Part shown: positions 52,201 through 61,217 of the stretch, in pieces
Layout: every line of letters starts with the position of its first letter
Position numbering within the stretch: position 1 is the first letter of the stretch
NCBI RefSeq assembly: GCF_018343665.1
Contig: NZ_JAGYPM010000001.1
Span: 159,239 to 223,238, forward strand
From: Cytobacillus citreus
GTDB lineage: Bacteria; Bacillota; Bacilli; Bacillales; Cytobacillaceae
Direction of reading: 5' to 3'
Length of the DNA stretch: 64,000 bases
Position numbers and translations under genes: made by a program
The notes under the pieces: model-generated
Seen by the model: the letters and a program-made list of their open reading frames with translations, nothing else
What the model was told of the DNA's origin: nothing
Databases searched by the model: none

Positions 52201-52820
52201 TAATTCTTCAATCCTTTCACATTATCAGGCAAATGGTTTAAAAAGGTTTGAACTCCTTTTTGAATTTCCATTTTCAGCTGATTTATGATTTCATCATTCA
52301 AATTATTAGTTCGATCAGCATTGTTTTCATATTCAGGAGATTGATATTTTTTAAGATAAAAGTCAATTCTGCTTGGTAATTGTTTTTTAATATCCTCTTT
52401 AATAAAGGATATTTGTGGTTCACCAATATCTATATTCTGATTCTTGCCAATTTCGGTGATGAATTCGGTCAGTTCATTATCTAAATAATGATTAATGGCA
52501 TTTTCAATATCAATTGTCCTATACATTTGATCATTTGGTGAGAATGGAGTTTTTATACCTTTATTTTCAATGGAAAAATCATCAATATTATTTAAATCGG
52601 ATGGATTTAGTCCGATGTTTAATGTTCCCTCTAAGGTTTCTACCTTAAGCTGATCAAATTTATACTCAATTTTGTCAACATTAACCGCTGGACGATCTTT
52701 TAGTGTTTTTGTTTCCTCTGTTAGTTTAGAAACCTTTCTCTCTAAGCTAAGGATTCTCTTCTCCTGATGCTCGATAAATACATGTAATTTTTGCAGATAA
52801 GAATATAAGTCTGAAGTCAT
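52200..52820 (-). CDS. gerPC: Spore germination protein GerPC
   Basis: The 206-aa protein has an N-terminal coiled coil (YLQKLHVFIEHQEKRILSLE, about residues 7-45), followed by a charged region, as in GerPC. It is the largest GerP protein and acts in the spore coat. GAGGTGGG ribosome site. A 63-base gap separates it from gerPB. Confidence 0.88.
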   Translation of the reverse strand: MTSDLYSYLQKLHVFIEHQEKRILSLERKVSKLTEETKTLKDRPAVNVDKIEYKFDQLKVETLEGTLNIGLNPSDLNNIDDFSIENKGIKTPFSPNDQMYRTIDIENAINHYLDNELTEFITEIGKNQNIDIGEPQISFIKEDIKKQLPSRIDFYLKKYQSPEYENNADRTNNLNDEIINQLKMEIQKGVQTFLNHLPDNVKGLKN

Positions 52821-52883
52821 TTTCCCACCTCATTTTTGACTTTCAAGAATCAAGAATAAGAGTGCATATCCATAACAGTTTAA

Positions 52884-53081
52884 TTATTGTCTTGATAATG
52901 GTACTAAAGGTGTTGCAACAGCAGCTGCTGTTGGTGCAGGTTGAGTAAAACCTCCAGTATTGTATAAATAAGAAGATGGAATAATCATACCTGCACTGCC
53001 GATCTGAAATACGGATGAGTTAGATACTCCTCCAATCTTAATGAAATTTATTTGAATGGATTGTTGGATATAAAAATTCAT
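52884..53081 (-). CDS. gerPB: Spore germination protein GerPB
   Basis: The 65-aa protein (MNFYIQQSIQINFIKIGGV) is of the GerPB family, with an alanine/proline-rich end. Slightly shorter than some relatives. The ATG at 53081 has AAAGGTGAT. An in-frame GTG at 53090 lies within that site and was rejected. It follows gerPA by 15 bases. Confidence 0.88.
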   Translation of the reverse strand: MNFYIQQSIQINFIKIGGVSNSSVFQIGSAGMIIPSSYLYNTGGFTQPAPTAAAVATPLVPLSRQ

Positions 53082-53096
53082 AATTATCACCTTTAA

Positions 53097-53318
53097 CTAT
53101 GCATTTAAAATAATCCCTTGATCTGTTCCGTCTGAATCATATGTGTTCGTACTGCTTTGGTGGTTGTAAACATTTAATCCATCACCAGTATTAAAAGAAC
53201 CTGCCCCAGAATAGGTTTTTGCATTTGCTATAGGCATTATTTTATATACATCCCCAATGTTGAAAACTGAACCGGATCCAATAGACATAACTTGGGCAAC
53301 ACCTACAATTGCTGGCAT
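53097..53318 (-). CDS. gerPA: Spore germination protein GerPA
   Basis: The 73-aa protein is the same length as B. subtilis GerPA. MPAIVGVAQVMSIGSGSVFN starts it, and SGAGSFNTGDGLNVYNH is the family core. It is the first gene of the gerP operon. ATG 53318 fits AAAGG upstream; ATG 53327 is too close. A SigK-type promoter lies 29 bases upstream. Confidence 0.92.
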   Translation of the reverse strand: MPAIVGVAQVMSIGSGSVFNIGDVYKIMPIANAKTYSGAGSFNTGDGLNVYNHQSSTNTYDSDGTDQGIILNA

Positions 53319-53346
53319 ATACGTCATCCTTTATTATTTTCTCTAA

Positions 53347-53374
53347 TATCGTATGTGCCTAGAAAAAGATTGTG
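53347..53374 (-). promoter_or_regulatory. SigK promoter of gerPABCDEF
   Basis: On the minus strand a CAC -35 element, a 16-bp spacer and CATACGATA, which matches the SigK -10 pattern CATAnnnTA exactly. SigK control of gerP in the late mother cell is established in Bacillus. GerE could modulate it but no site is claimed. Confidence 0.75.
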
Positions 53375-53456
53375 ATTAAAAAGCCTAATAATTCTTTAAA
53401 ACAACGATTCCCACTCATATTAGCGAAATATTGTACTATAACAGATAAAAAAGTTC

Positions 53457-53484
53457 TTAACTGTTTGAATAAATATGGTAAAAT
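53457..53484 (+). promoter_or_regulatory. Possible promoter of the acyl-CoA synthetase gene
   Basis: TTAACT, a 16-bp spacer and TAAAAT, 41 bases before the ATG. A weak match. Confidence 0.35.
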
Positions 53485-53524
53485 ATTATTAGAATTTAAT
53501 AAATATTCGGTGAGGTGTCTGATT

Positions 53525-55120
53525 ATGAATGTCCCTTTAATTTTAAATCAGTTTTTAGATCGTGCTGTTTCTTTATATGGATCTAAAGAAGCAATTTATT
53601 GTGATACAAGAGTTTTTACATATAATGAGCTAAACCACAGGGTTAATCGTCTATCCCATGGATTAAAAGGTCTGGGCGTAAAAAAAGGAGAACGTGTAGC
53701 TTATTTGGCACCCAATACTGTAGAGATGCTGGAAGGGTTTTATGGAGTTTTCCAGCTGGGGGCTGTAATGGTTCCGTTAAATATTCGCCTTAAGCCAGAT
53801 GATTATGTTTTCATTTTGAACCACAGTGAAACAAAGGTGCTGTTTGTTGATCAAGATTTATACAATCTCATTGAACCTGTCAAAAGTCAGTTAAAAACAG
53901 TTGAAAAAATTATTATCCATTATAAAGAAGATTATTCTGAAGAAACGGATTACGATCAATGGCTTTCAAGCCAATCAGATCTTCCATTCCAAAGAGAATT
54001 TATCGACGAGAACGATGTATGTAGCCTCTTGTATACGAGTGGAACAACTGGGAATCCAAAGGGAGTTATGCTGACTCATCGAAATAATTATTTGCATGCA
54101 CTAACTACGATGCATCATCTTCGAGTTCAAGATCAAGATGTACTGCTGCATGTATTGCCAATGTTTCATGTGAATGGGTGGGGGTCTCCATTTTATTACA
54201 CTGCTAATGGTGCTGCACAGGTTTGCTTAAGAAAGGCTTCGCCTGAGTTAATCTTTCAAGCCATCCAAAACCATAAAGTATCAATCATGCATATGGCTCC
54301 AACCGTTCTTAACTCTCTAATCCAATATTTTGAAAAGAACGATCCGGATATTACACAGAAATTAAGAGTAGTTATTGCCGGTTCAGCTCCGCCACCTGCG
54401 TTTGTTTCAAGGTTAGAAAGGGAAATTGGATGGGAATTTATTCAAGTATATGGCATGACAGAGTCATCTCCATTAAGTACGTTCTCAGTTATTCGCTCCC
54501 ATTTGAAATCCTTGCCGATTGAGGAACAATATCGGATGAAAGCAAAAGCTGGTTACCAAATGATCGGCTGTGAAGTAAAGGTAGTAAATGGGTTTGGGGA
54601 GGAAGTTGCTCATAACGGAAAGGAAATAGGAGAAGTCATTACGAGAAGTAATGGCGTTATGAAGGGCTACTGGAAAAATAAAGAGGCGACAATGGAGGCA
54701 ATCCGTGACGGCTGGCTGCACACCGGGGATATGGCAACTGTCGATATGTATGGAAATATTGATATTGTTGATCGTAAGAAGGATATTATTATTAGTGGAG
54801 GAGAAAATATTTCGTCAATTGAAATTGAAGGTGCTCTATATGAACATCCTGCAGTTATAGAGGCAGCTGTCATTGCTGTTCCTCATGAAAAATGGGGAGA
54901 GACACCTCATGCTTTTATTGTTCTTAAAGAAAATCATGAAGTAACTGAGCAGGATATTATTACATTTACAAGGGAAAAGCTAGCACATTTTAAGGCAGTA
55001 ACCGCTGTCACATTTGTCGAAGCATTGCCAAAAACTGCATCTGGAAAAATTCAAAAAATCCACCTAAGAAATGACTATTGGGAAGTAAAGGGGAATACCC
55101 CTGGGAGGTTTGTAAATTAG
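53525..55120 (+). CDS. Long-chain-type acyl-CoA synthetase (ANL family)
   Basis: A 531-aa AMP-forming ligase. The signature [19 protein letters not shown] is near residue 165, VYGMTESSP near 305, WLHTGDMATVDMYGNIDIVDRKKD near 400, and the C-terminal Lys in LPKTASGKIQK near 508. It activates a medium- or long-chain acid. The open frame extends to 53372, but ATG 53525 has GGTGAGGTG upstream and the extra stretch is AT-rich and non-conserved-looking. It is monocistronic, with a hairpin after it. It lies between gerP and yisK. Confidence 0.87.
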   Translation: MNVPLILNQFLDRAVSLYGSKEAIYCDTRVFTYNELNHRVNRLSHGLKGLGVKKGERVAYLAPNTVEMLEGFYGVFQLGAVMVPLNIRLKPDDYVFILNHSETKVLFVDQDLYNLIEPVKSQLKTVEKIIIHYKEDYSEETDYDQWLSSQSDLPFQREFIDENDVCSLLYTSGTTGNPKGVMLTHRNNYLHALTTMHHLRVQDQDVLLHVLPMFHVNGWGSPFYYTANGAAQVCLRKASPELIFQAIQNHKVSIMHMAPTVLNSLIQYFEKNDPDITQKLRVVIAGSAPPPAFVSRLEREIGWEFIQVYGMTESSPLSTFSVIRSHLKSLPIEEQYRMKAKAGYQMIGCEVKVVNGFGEEVAHNGKEIGEVITRSNGVMKGYWKNKEATMEAIRDGWLHTGDMATVDMYGNIDIVDRKKDIIISGGENISSIEIEGALYEHPAVIEAAVIAVPHEKWGETPHAFIVLKENHEVTEQDIITFTREKLAHFKAVTAVTFVEALPKTASGKIQKIHLRNDYWEVKGNTPGRFVN

Positions 55121-55144
55121 TCTTCGATCTTATAATCTCAAAAG

Positions 55145-55174
55145 AAAAGCTGCAGCATAGTGTTGCAGCTTTTC
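55145..55174 (+). terminator. Hairpin after the acyl-CoA synthetase gene
   Basis: AAAAGCTGCA and TGCAGCTTTT arms with a GCATAGTGT loop. It has only four T, so termination may be partial. Confidence 0.7.
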
Positions 55175-55294
55175 GAATTCAGTCGACTTTGAATTAGCCA
55201 ACATTATTATGGTCCTGTTAGAATAGTAAAAGAGAAGTTTTAGTTATTTCAGTATTCCATTATAGAAACGTGAAAATAAAAATGAGGTGTTCAT

Positions 55295-56194
55295 ATGAAG
55301 TTTGTAACAGCAGAAATGAGCAGTGAAATCTTTGTAGGACTAGTAAATGAAGCTGAAACACAATTCCTGCCGCTAAATAAAGCCTCTGAAAGAAAATCAG
55401 GCAGCAAAGACTTTCCAGAGACGATGCTAGAATGCATTGCATTGGGGGATACATTTATTCAAAAGGTAAATAATTTATTAGATTGGGCAGATAGCAATGG
55501 AGATGTATTTCTTCCAATTAAATCTGTAAAACTATTGGCACCCATTCCACGCCCAAGCAAAAATATTTTCTGTGTTGGCAAAAACTATGCAGATCATGCA
55601 ATTGAGATGGGGAGCAAAGATGACATTCCAGAGCATATAATGGTTTTTACTAAAGCGCCAACAACTGTTATCGGTCATAAGGAAACGGTTCTAAGTCATC
55701 ATGATTTAACTGAGGAGCTAGATTATGAGGGAGAACTCGCAGTCATTATCGGAAAAGAAGGAAAAGGGATTAAGAGAGAAGAAGCCCTTGATTATATATT
55801 TGGGTATACGATCATTAACGATATAACAGCAAGAGATATTCAGGCTCGTCATAAGCAGTTTTTTATTGGAAAAAGCCTTGATACCACTTGTCCAATGGGC
55901 CCATGGATTTTGCACTCATCAGCTGTTGAAAACCCAAATAGGCTGAATATCCAAACAACCATTAACGGAGAAATTAGACAAAGTTCCAATACTGAAAACT
56001 TTATTTTTCCTATTGAAGAAATAATCTCCGTTCTTTCTGAAGGAATGACTCTTGAACCGGGAGATATCATTGCAACAGGAACACCTGCAGGAGTAGGAAA
56101 AGGTTTCAAGCCACCTCGATTCCTGAAAAAAGGGGATGTCATCGACATTACAGTAGAAAAAATCGGGATCTTATCTAATAAAATACAAGATTAA
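55295..56194 (+). CDS. yisK: Fumarylacetoacetate hydrolase-family protein YisK
   Basis: The 299-aa protein has the FAH fold. The segment FCVGKNYADHAIEMG is near residue 89. The metal-binding acids are in LDYEGELAVIIG near 147, and the lid end GDIIATGTPAGVGKGF is near 252. B. subtilis YisK decarboxylates oxaloacetate and, separately, affects cell shape through Mbl. AATGAGGTG ribosome site. Its place before yisL matches B. subtilis. Confidence 0.92.
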   Translation: MKFVTAEMSSEIFVGLVNEAETQFLPLNKASERKSGSKDFPETMLECIALGDTFIQKVNNLLDWADSNGDVFLPIKSVKLLAPIPRPSKNIFCVGKNYADHAIEMGSKDDIPEHIMVFTKAPTTVIGHKETVLSHHDLTEELDYEGELAVIIGKEGKGIKREEALDYIFGYTIINDITARDIQARHKQFFIGKSLDTTCPMGPWILHSSAVENPNRLNIQTTINGEIRQSSNTENFIFPIEEIISVLSEGMTLEPGDIIATGTPAGVGKGFKPPRFLKKGDVIDITVEKIGILSNKIQD

Positions 56195-56255
56195 TTATTT
56201 GGTTTCTATGTGAAAAGGTATTACTCATATAATCATATAGTTAATAATAAAAACA

Positions 56256-56278
56256 TTAAACCTTAACCTTAGGTTTTA
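56256..56278. promoter_or_regulatory. Inverted repeat in the yisL promoter region
   Basis: TAAACCT and AGGTTTTA surround TAACCTT, just upstream of a TATGAT box at 56288-56293 or 56293-56298. It may be an operator at the -35 position. No regulator is assigned. Confidence 0.25.
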
Positions 56279-56328
56279 TGTTTAAAATATGATATGATGT
56301 AATCGATTTTAGTTAAGGAGGCAAATCT

Positions 56329-56685
56329 ATGATACATGCACACATAACAACATGGGTTTTAGCACTTGTATTATTTTTCGTTGCACTGGGATTACATAGA
56401 AGTGGGAAAGCAAGAGGATTAAAGGTTGTTCATATGATTTTAAGATTATTTTATCTTCTGATCATTGGAACGGGAATATGGATTTTGAGTTCTCTTCACA
56501 GTATTAGTATGCTTTATATTATAAAGTCATTAATCGGTATTGTCGTCATTGCAAGTATTGAAATGATCCTTGTCCGTTTAGCTAAGGGAAAGAGCACAAC
56601 AATGTTCTGGCTTCTATTCGTCATTTCTCTTATTCTTGTACTATATTTAGGATTTATGAAACTGCCTTTAACCTTTCTTTCTTAA
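56329..56685 (+). CDS. yisL: YisL-family (DUF1516) membrane protein
   Basis: A 118-aa protein with four hydrophobic segments (about residues 5-20, 34-54, 60-82 and 92-114), length and layout as in YisL. Function unknown. AAGGAGG ribosome site. Follows yisK as in B. subtilis. Confidence 0.88.
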   Translation: MIHAHITTWVLALVLFFVALGLHRSGKARGLKVVHMILRLFYLLIIGTGIWILSSLHSISMLYIIKSLIGIVVIASIEMILVRLAKGKSTTMFWLLFVISLILVLYLGFMKLPLTFLS

Positions 56686-56716
56686 ACAAAAATCGATAAA
56701 AAACTTCAATTTCTTG

Positions 56717-56746
56717 AAAAAAGCTGCCGAAAAAGGCAGTTTTTTG
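56717..56746 (+). terminator. Terminator of yisL
   Basis: CTGCC and GGCAG core stem flanked by A and T runs (AAAAAG...TTTTTT). Confidence 0.85.
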
Positions 56747-56751
56747 TTTTT

Positions 56752-56781
56752 TTGACATATCATGAAATCATTTTTTATGGT
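56752..56781 (+). promoter_or_regulatory. Promoter of the FIST-PAS-GGDEF-EAL gene
   Basis: A perfect TTGACA -35, an 18-bp spacer and TATGGT. The ATG at 56762 falls inside the spacer, which argues for the downstream ATG at 56825. Confidence 0.55.
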
Positions 56782-56824
56782 ATTTTTATCTTATAATTAT
56801 GTCTCAGAATTTATGGTGATTCTC

Positions 56825-59743
56825 ATGGCTAAAACAATCACATGTATTTTTGAAAATAATAGTCAATTAAATCGTTTTATTGAAAATCATGAGCTGAATG
56901 AATATCCTAATCTGCTTATTCAAGTTTTCTCTGGAAAATCAGATAGATCTTTTATTCTGCAGCTCCAAAGCACAATAAAAGAATATCTTCCTTACGCAAC
57001 TGTCATAGGCTGTACGTCCTCTGGTGAAATTATTGAGGGTAGAATGATCGATAATGAGGCTATTCTTTCCTTCACTATCTTTGAAAAGACAGAATTAAAA
57101 TCGATTTTGCTGCATCAAGATTTTTATGAAAATAGTTTTGATATGGGGATAAGTTTGGCTGAGCAGCTTTCAGATTTTGACACAAAGGCACTAATATTAT
57201 TTCCAGTCGGAAATAAAATAGATGCTCAATCGCTGATAAATGGGGTTTATCATGTCAACCCACAATTAATTGTTGCAGGTGGAGCAGCGAGTAATAATAA
57301 ATTTACGAATGAATCTTATGCAATTACGAAAGACGAATTAACAAATCAAGGTGTAGTGGCGGTTTCCCTTCAAAGCAAACAGCTTATAGTTCAGTCTAAC
57401 AGTCATTTCGAGTGGCAGGAAATAGGGAAGGCTTTTACCATTACGAAGGCAACTGGAGACATTATTTATTCCATAGACAAGAAAAAGCCTCTTCAACTTT
57501 TAATACATTACTTAGGTGAAGGCTTTCCTAAAGGCATTCCAAATTCAGGGGCAGAATTTCCATTCATTAAGGAGCATAAAGGTGAAAAAGTCACTTTATT
57601 TATTTTAGAGATATTGAAAAATGGAGCTATTAAAGTAAATAGGAAAGTAGCAGAAGGGGAGCAGCTAACCTTTGCTTATCCAAATATTGAAGGGACTATT
57701 AATAGTTCATTGCAAGGCTTTAAACAGCTAGCGAAAAAACAGGTTGAAACCATTTTTGTCTATAATTGTTTGTCAAGAAAACAATTTTCTCGAGATTTTT
57801 CTGAAAAAGAATTGGCTATGCTGCAGAGCATTGCTCCTGCAAATGGATTTTTCTCTCAAGGGGAAATAGCCTCCAGAAAATCAGGGGAGCCGCAGCTAGT
57901 CGGGTTAACTCTTACATATTTATCCTTATCCGAACAACAGTCCCTGCGAGGAGAGGATCAACGGCTTGTATTTAAATATACAATGCCTGACCAATTGAAA
58001 ACATTATCATCGCTTACTCACTTAATGGAAGCATCACAGAATGATTTTTACCAATTAAATGAGAGCTTAAAAATATCTGAGCAATATTATAAATCTCTTT
58101 TTAATAATAATACAGATATTGTTTATTCTGCTGATTTACAGGGACATTTTACTAGTGTCAATCCTGCTTTTGAGAAAATGTTTGGTGAAAGCAATAATGA
58201 ATTACTTGGAACATCAGCAATGAAGTATGTTTTAAGTGAAGACGTTGCCCGTGTTAAGATGCATTTATACAAAGCACTTAAAGGAAAAGAACAGTATTAT
58301 AATGTAAAACTGATGAATAAATCAGGGGAAATGAATCTCTTCCAGATAAAAAATATTCCGATTACAGTTGATGGAGAATGTGTTGGAATATATGGGATTG
58401 GAAGAAATATTACAGAACAGAAGAAAATTGAAGAAAAAATTACTGAGCTTTCTAATTATGATCATGATACCGGTCTTCCAAATCGTATGAAATTTACTGA
58501 GCAGCTCGAAATCATGCTACAGCGAGCAAAGAAGAAAAAGAGAATGCTTGCCGTCCTTTCTGTTGATATTGATCGTTTTAAACTTATTAATGATAGCCTT
58601 GGTCATTTTGCTGGAGATATGATTTTAAAGGAGCTCGCCTATCGAATGGAAAAAGTTCTTCCAAGTGGATCGTATATTGGAAGATTTAGCGGAGATAAGT
58701 TTACAGTCATTCTTTCAAAGGATGTTCAAATTGAAGAGGCCATGAAGACAGCGAAATCTATTCTCACAGAAATTGCTGATCCTGTTCATCACAAGGATCA
58801 AGAATTCTTTGTTACAGCAAGCATTGGAGTTAGCTTTTTTCCAGGAGATGGCCTGAATGAGCATGATCTATTGAAAAATGCTGATATTGCCACAAATCGT
58901 TCAAAAGAACAGGGAGGAAATCGAATTACTTTTTTCTCTACTGAAATGAATGATCAGGCTATGACAAGATTAGAATTAGAAAGCTACTTACGAAAGGCCC
59001 TTCAGAAAAACGAATTCTATTTAATGTTTCAGCCGTTGATCGATTTAGAGACAGGAAAAATATTTGGAAGTGAAGCATTGATTCGGTGGAATCATCCGAA
59101 ATTGGGGCTCGTATCGCCGGCAGATTTTATTCCATTAGCTGAAGAAACTGGAATCATCCAGGAAATTGGCCGTTGGGTCCTAAGAACTGCTTGTATTCAA
59201 AATAATAAATGGCAATCACTTGGAAATGATCGTCTGTCAGTGTCTGTCAATGTATCGGCGTATCAGTTTCAGCAGCCAGGCTTCTTAAATGAAGTTAAAC
59301 AAGCATTAGCTGAATCAAAACTAGATCCACAATATTTAACATTAGAGCTTACAGAGAGTACAATGCTCACAAATATCGATTATAGCATTCCGGTTATGAG
59401 ATCTCTTCAAAAGCTAGGTGTTAAAGTGTCAATCGATGATTTTGGTACTGGGTATTCATCATTGAGTTATTTAAAGGACTTACCAATTAATACATTGAAA
59501 ATTGATCGATCGTTTATTAATAATCTACGAGTCGATACATATGATATTGCAATTGTAAAAGCGATCATAACAATGGGACATGGGTTAGAAGTTAAGGTTG
59601 TAGCAGAAGGGGTAGAAACAAAGGAACAAATTGAACTTTTGAAAGAATTAAATTGCCACTATGCTCAAGGCTACTATATCCATAGACCACTCCCAGCAAT
59701 TGATTTTGAAAAAGGATTAGGACAGACTGTGAATAATCATTAG
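56825..59743 (+). CDS. FIST-PAS-GGDEF-EAL cyclic-di-GMP phosphodiesterase
   Basis: A 972-aa cytoplasmic signalling protein. It has FIST N (about residues 30-215) and FIST C (about 220-375), a PAS domain (about 425-540), a GGDEF domain (about 555-705), and an EAL domain (about 720-965). The GGDEF motif reads FSGDKF, so its catalytic Glu is Lys and cyclase activity is unlikely. The EAL domain keeps EALIRW, NVSAYQF, LELTEST, DDFGTGYSS, LKIDRSF and AEGVE, so it should hydrolyse c-di-GMP. FIST domains are thought to bind small ligands. GGTGAT ribosome site. Confidence 0.88.
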   Translation: MAKTITCIFENNSQLNRFIENHELNEYPNLLIQVFSGKSDRSFILQLQSTIKEYLPYATVIGCTSSGEIIEGRMIDNEAILSFTIFEKTELKSILLHQDFYENSFDMGISLAEQLSDFDTKALILFPVGNKIDAQSLINGVYHVNPQLIVAGGAASNNKFTNESYAITKDELTNQGVVAVSLQSKQLIVQSNSHFEWQEIGKAFTITKATGDIIYSIDKKKPLQLLIHYLGEGFPKGIPNSGAEFPFIKEHKGEKVTLFILEILKNGAIKVNRKVAEGEQLTFAYPNIEGTINSSLQGFKQLAKKQVETIFVYNCLSRKQFSRDFSEKELAMLQSIAPANGFFSQGEIASRKSGEPQLVGLTLTYLSLSEQQSLRGEDQRLVFKYTMPDQLKTLSSLTHLMEASQNDFYQLNESLKISEQYYKSLFNNNTDIVYSADLQGHFTSVNPAFEKMFGESNNELLGTSAMKYVLSEDVARVKMHLYKALKGKEQYYNVKLMNKSGEMNLFQIKNIPITVDGECVGIYGIGRNITEQKKIEEKITELSNYDHDTGLPNRMKFTEQLEIMLQRAKKKKRMLAVLSVDIDRFKLINDSLGHFAGDMILKELAYRMEKVLPSGSYIGRFSGDKFTVILSKDVQIEEAMKTAKSILTEIADPVHHKDQEFFVTASIGVSFFPGDGLNEHDLLKNADIATNRSKEQGGNRITFFSTEMNDQAMTRLELESYLRKALQKNEFYLMFQPLIDLETGKIFGSEALIRWNHPKLGLVSPADFIPLAEETGIIQEIGRWVLRTACIQNNKWQSLGNDRLSVSVNVSAYQFQQPGFLNEVKQALAESKLDPQYLTLELTESTMLTNIDYSIPVMRSLQKLGVKVSIDDFGTGYSSLSYLKDLPINTLKIDRSFINNLRVDTYDIAIVKAIITMGHGLEVKVVAEGVETKEQIELLKELNCHYAQGYYIHRPLPAIDFEKGLGQTVNNH

Positions 59744-59773
59744 TGAATATAATGGAAAGGGGCTCAGTAAATC

Positions 59774-60079
59774 TTAAGTAAGTATAAATTGCCATCGCAG
59801 AAGATGATTCGACGTAGTTGCCAATTTTAGGAATTAAGTACGACGGACAGGACAAGGAGGGCTTCGATAGCGATTAACATCGCACGAAGGAAAAGCGATA
59901 GCTTTTACGAGGATGTCCTAGTCGGGCGAATGCCACAGGATAAGGAAAGCTTCGTCAGAGATACATCGCACGACCAAAAGAGAAGCTTTTGGGAGGACGT
60001 GGCATGTATGAGCGCGATAAGTGCAACTACGCCTCTGTCTTCGCCTTTCCAAGGCTCGCCAATCGGCAAGTTTTCTTTA
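59774..60079 (+). repeat. Family B repeat, longest copy with nested modules
   Basis: About 306 bp. Relative to the 186-bp copy at 27255 it has two further inserts of about 61 and 57 bases, one in the loop of GGACAGG/TGTCC and one in the loop of CCACAGG/CGTGG. The inserts resemble each other (AAGGAAAGCTTCG, CATCGCACGA, AAGCTTTTGGGAG). The 585-base gap 59744-60328 holds this plus a family C element. Confidence 0.85.
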
Positions 60080-60117
60080 TAAAATAAGAAAGTATAACTT
60101 TTCTCGAGTTTGAGAAT

Positions 60118-60332
60118 TGTCTAGCTCCAGCGCCTACCCCCGACGTACAGGACGTCGCGTTTTTGTCGACCTCGAGGTCATAAGTCAGTCCGCCAAGAAA
60201 GTTAAAGAACAACTTTCCCGTCTGCCTGTCTTATGCTTGTCGGGGGTGAGCACTAAGGAAAGCTGCTTTGAATAATCATCGCAGGAACAATCTGACTTTT
60301 GATTGTTTCGAAGGCGCTTGCGCTTTTCTTAT
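60118..60332 (+). repeat. Family C (REP-like) repeat, long copy
   Basis: TGTCTAGCTCCAGCGCCTAC starts it. GACGTCGCGTTTTTGTCGAC, a GCCAAGAAAGTT...AACTTTCCCG hairpin and CTTATGCTTGTCGGGGGTGAG follow, and GGCGCTTGCGCTTTTC ends it. Outer arms AGCGCC and GGCGCT pair. The yisN stop lies at its end. Confidence 0.75.
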
Positions 60333-60892
60333 AAAGAAATTTTTTCAATTACCATTCTTTTCCCGCTATTTAATGTGAATTCAAAGCGATCGTTTGTTTT
60401 CTCAAAGTAACTGAAATGATGCTGTACATTGCAAATATGCTCTTGATTATCGAAAACAATAATATTAACTCCACTTTTCCTATCGCTATTTTCAAGATAG
60501 GATAATTGATTATAGCAATATATACAATCATGAATTGAGAACTGCAAAGAGTTTAATGTGGTGATAAATTGGAAAAAAGCATCATCATTCATTTCATCTA
60601 ACAATTTTTCTAAAGAAAAAACAAGAAGCTTACGTATTCTCAAAGAATCTTGATCCTTTAGAGAAAATACTTCATTTTCCAATGAAATCTTTCCTTCTTC
60701 AAGTAATAACCCCTTTTTCCAGCGCTTAAAACGATATAATTCAATTTCCTGGTGGAGGAATTCATCCAATAATGAAGCATCTTCAGTATCTTTATCAAAA
60801 AATACCCATTGATCATTAATGTATTCAATGGTCCCTTCAGTGAATGCGCGGGTTTGGTATTCTAAAAGTTTAGTGCGCTGCTGTCTATTCAT
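60329..60892 (-). CDS. yisN: YisN-like DUF2777 protein
   Basis: A 187-aa protein, acidic and probably cytoplasmic, with no membrane segment. MNRQQRTKLLEYQTRAFTEG starts it. It matches the DUF2777/YisN type in length class and place after yisL. Function unknown. ATG 60892 has GGAGG six bases upstream. The longer frame to 60943 has no ribosome site. Confidence 0.72.
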   Translation of the reverse strand: MNRQQRTKLLEYQTRAFTEGTIEYINDQWVFFDKDTEDASLLDEFLHQEIELYRFKRWKKGLLLEEGKISLENEVFSLKDQDSLRIRKLLVFSLEKLLDEMNDDAFFQFITTLNSLQFSIHDCIYCYNQLSYLENSDRKSGVNIIVFDNQEHICNVQHHFSYFEKTNDRFEFTLNSGKRMVIEKISL

Positions 60893-61114
60893 AAAAAACC
60901 TCCATTTGATTTCCTCAACAATCTTTTTAGACAGATTCTTCAATTTTTATAACTTTATAAGTGATATTTACCTATTTTTATACCATTCCAATATAATTCC
61001 CTATAGTAGGTTATTCGCATAAATGTCTTTCGGATACAAAACGGATATGGCTAAATACCCAAATTAGATTTGCTTTATAACAAAATATTAAAGTTCAATT
61101 CCAATGTATGTAAT

Positions 61115-61144
61115 TTGACGTAACAGGGGGTTACAGGCTAATCT
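61115..61144 (+). promoter_or_regulatory. Promoter with internal palindrome ahead of the GH13 gene
   Basis: TTGACG, an 18-bp spacer and TAATCT. The inverted repeat GTAAC-AGGGG-GTTAC (61120-61134) overlaps the -35 end and spacer, where a repressor would block transcription. The 325-base gap 60893-61217 otherwise shows only AT-rich sequence. Confidence 0.45.
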
Positions 61145-61217
61145 TAAAGAGTTGTGTATTTAATACTAGCAAATAGAAATTATTTTTTGTTTTGATTTTG
61201 AAGGAGGGGGAGCGACG

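Noticed and set aside
53372-53524. N-terminal extension of the acyl-CoA synthetase at 53525
   Set aside because: It has no ribosome site, overlaps the gerP promoter region and contains a probable promoter of the gene itself.
59592-60212. Minus-strand frames of 87 and 61 aa
   Set aside because: One overlaps the EAL gene antisense and family B, the other runs through families B and C. No ribosome sites and no family likeness.
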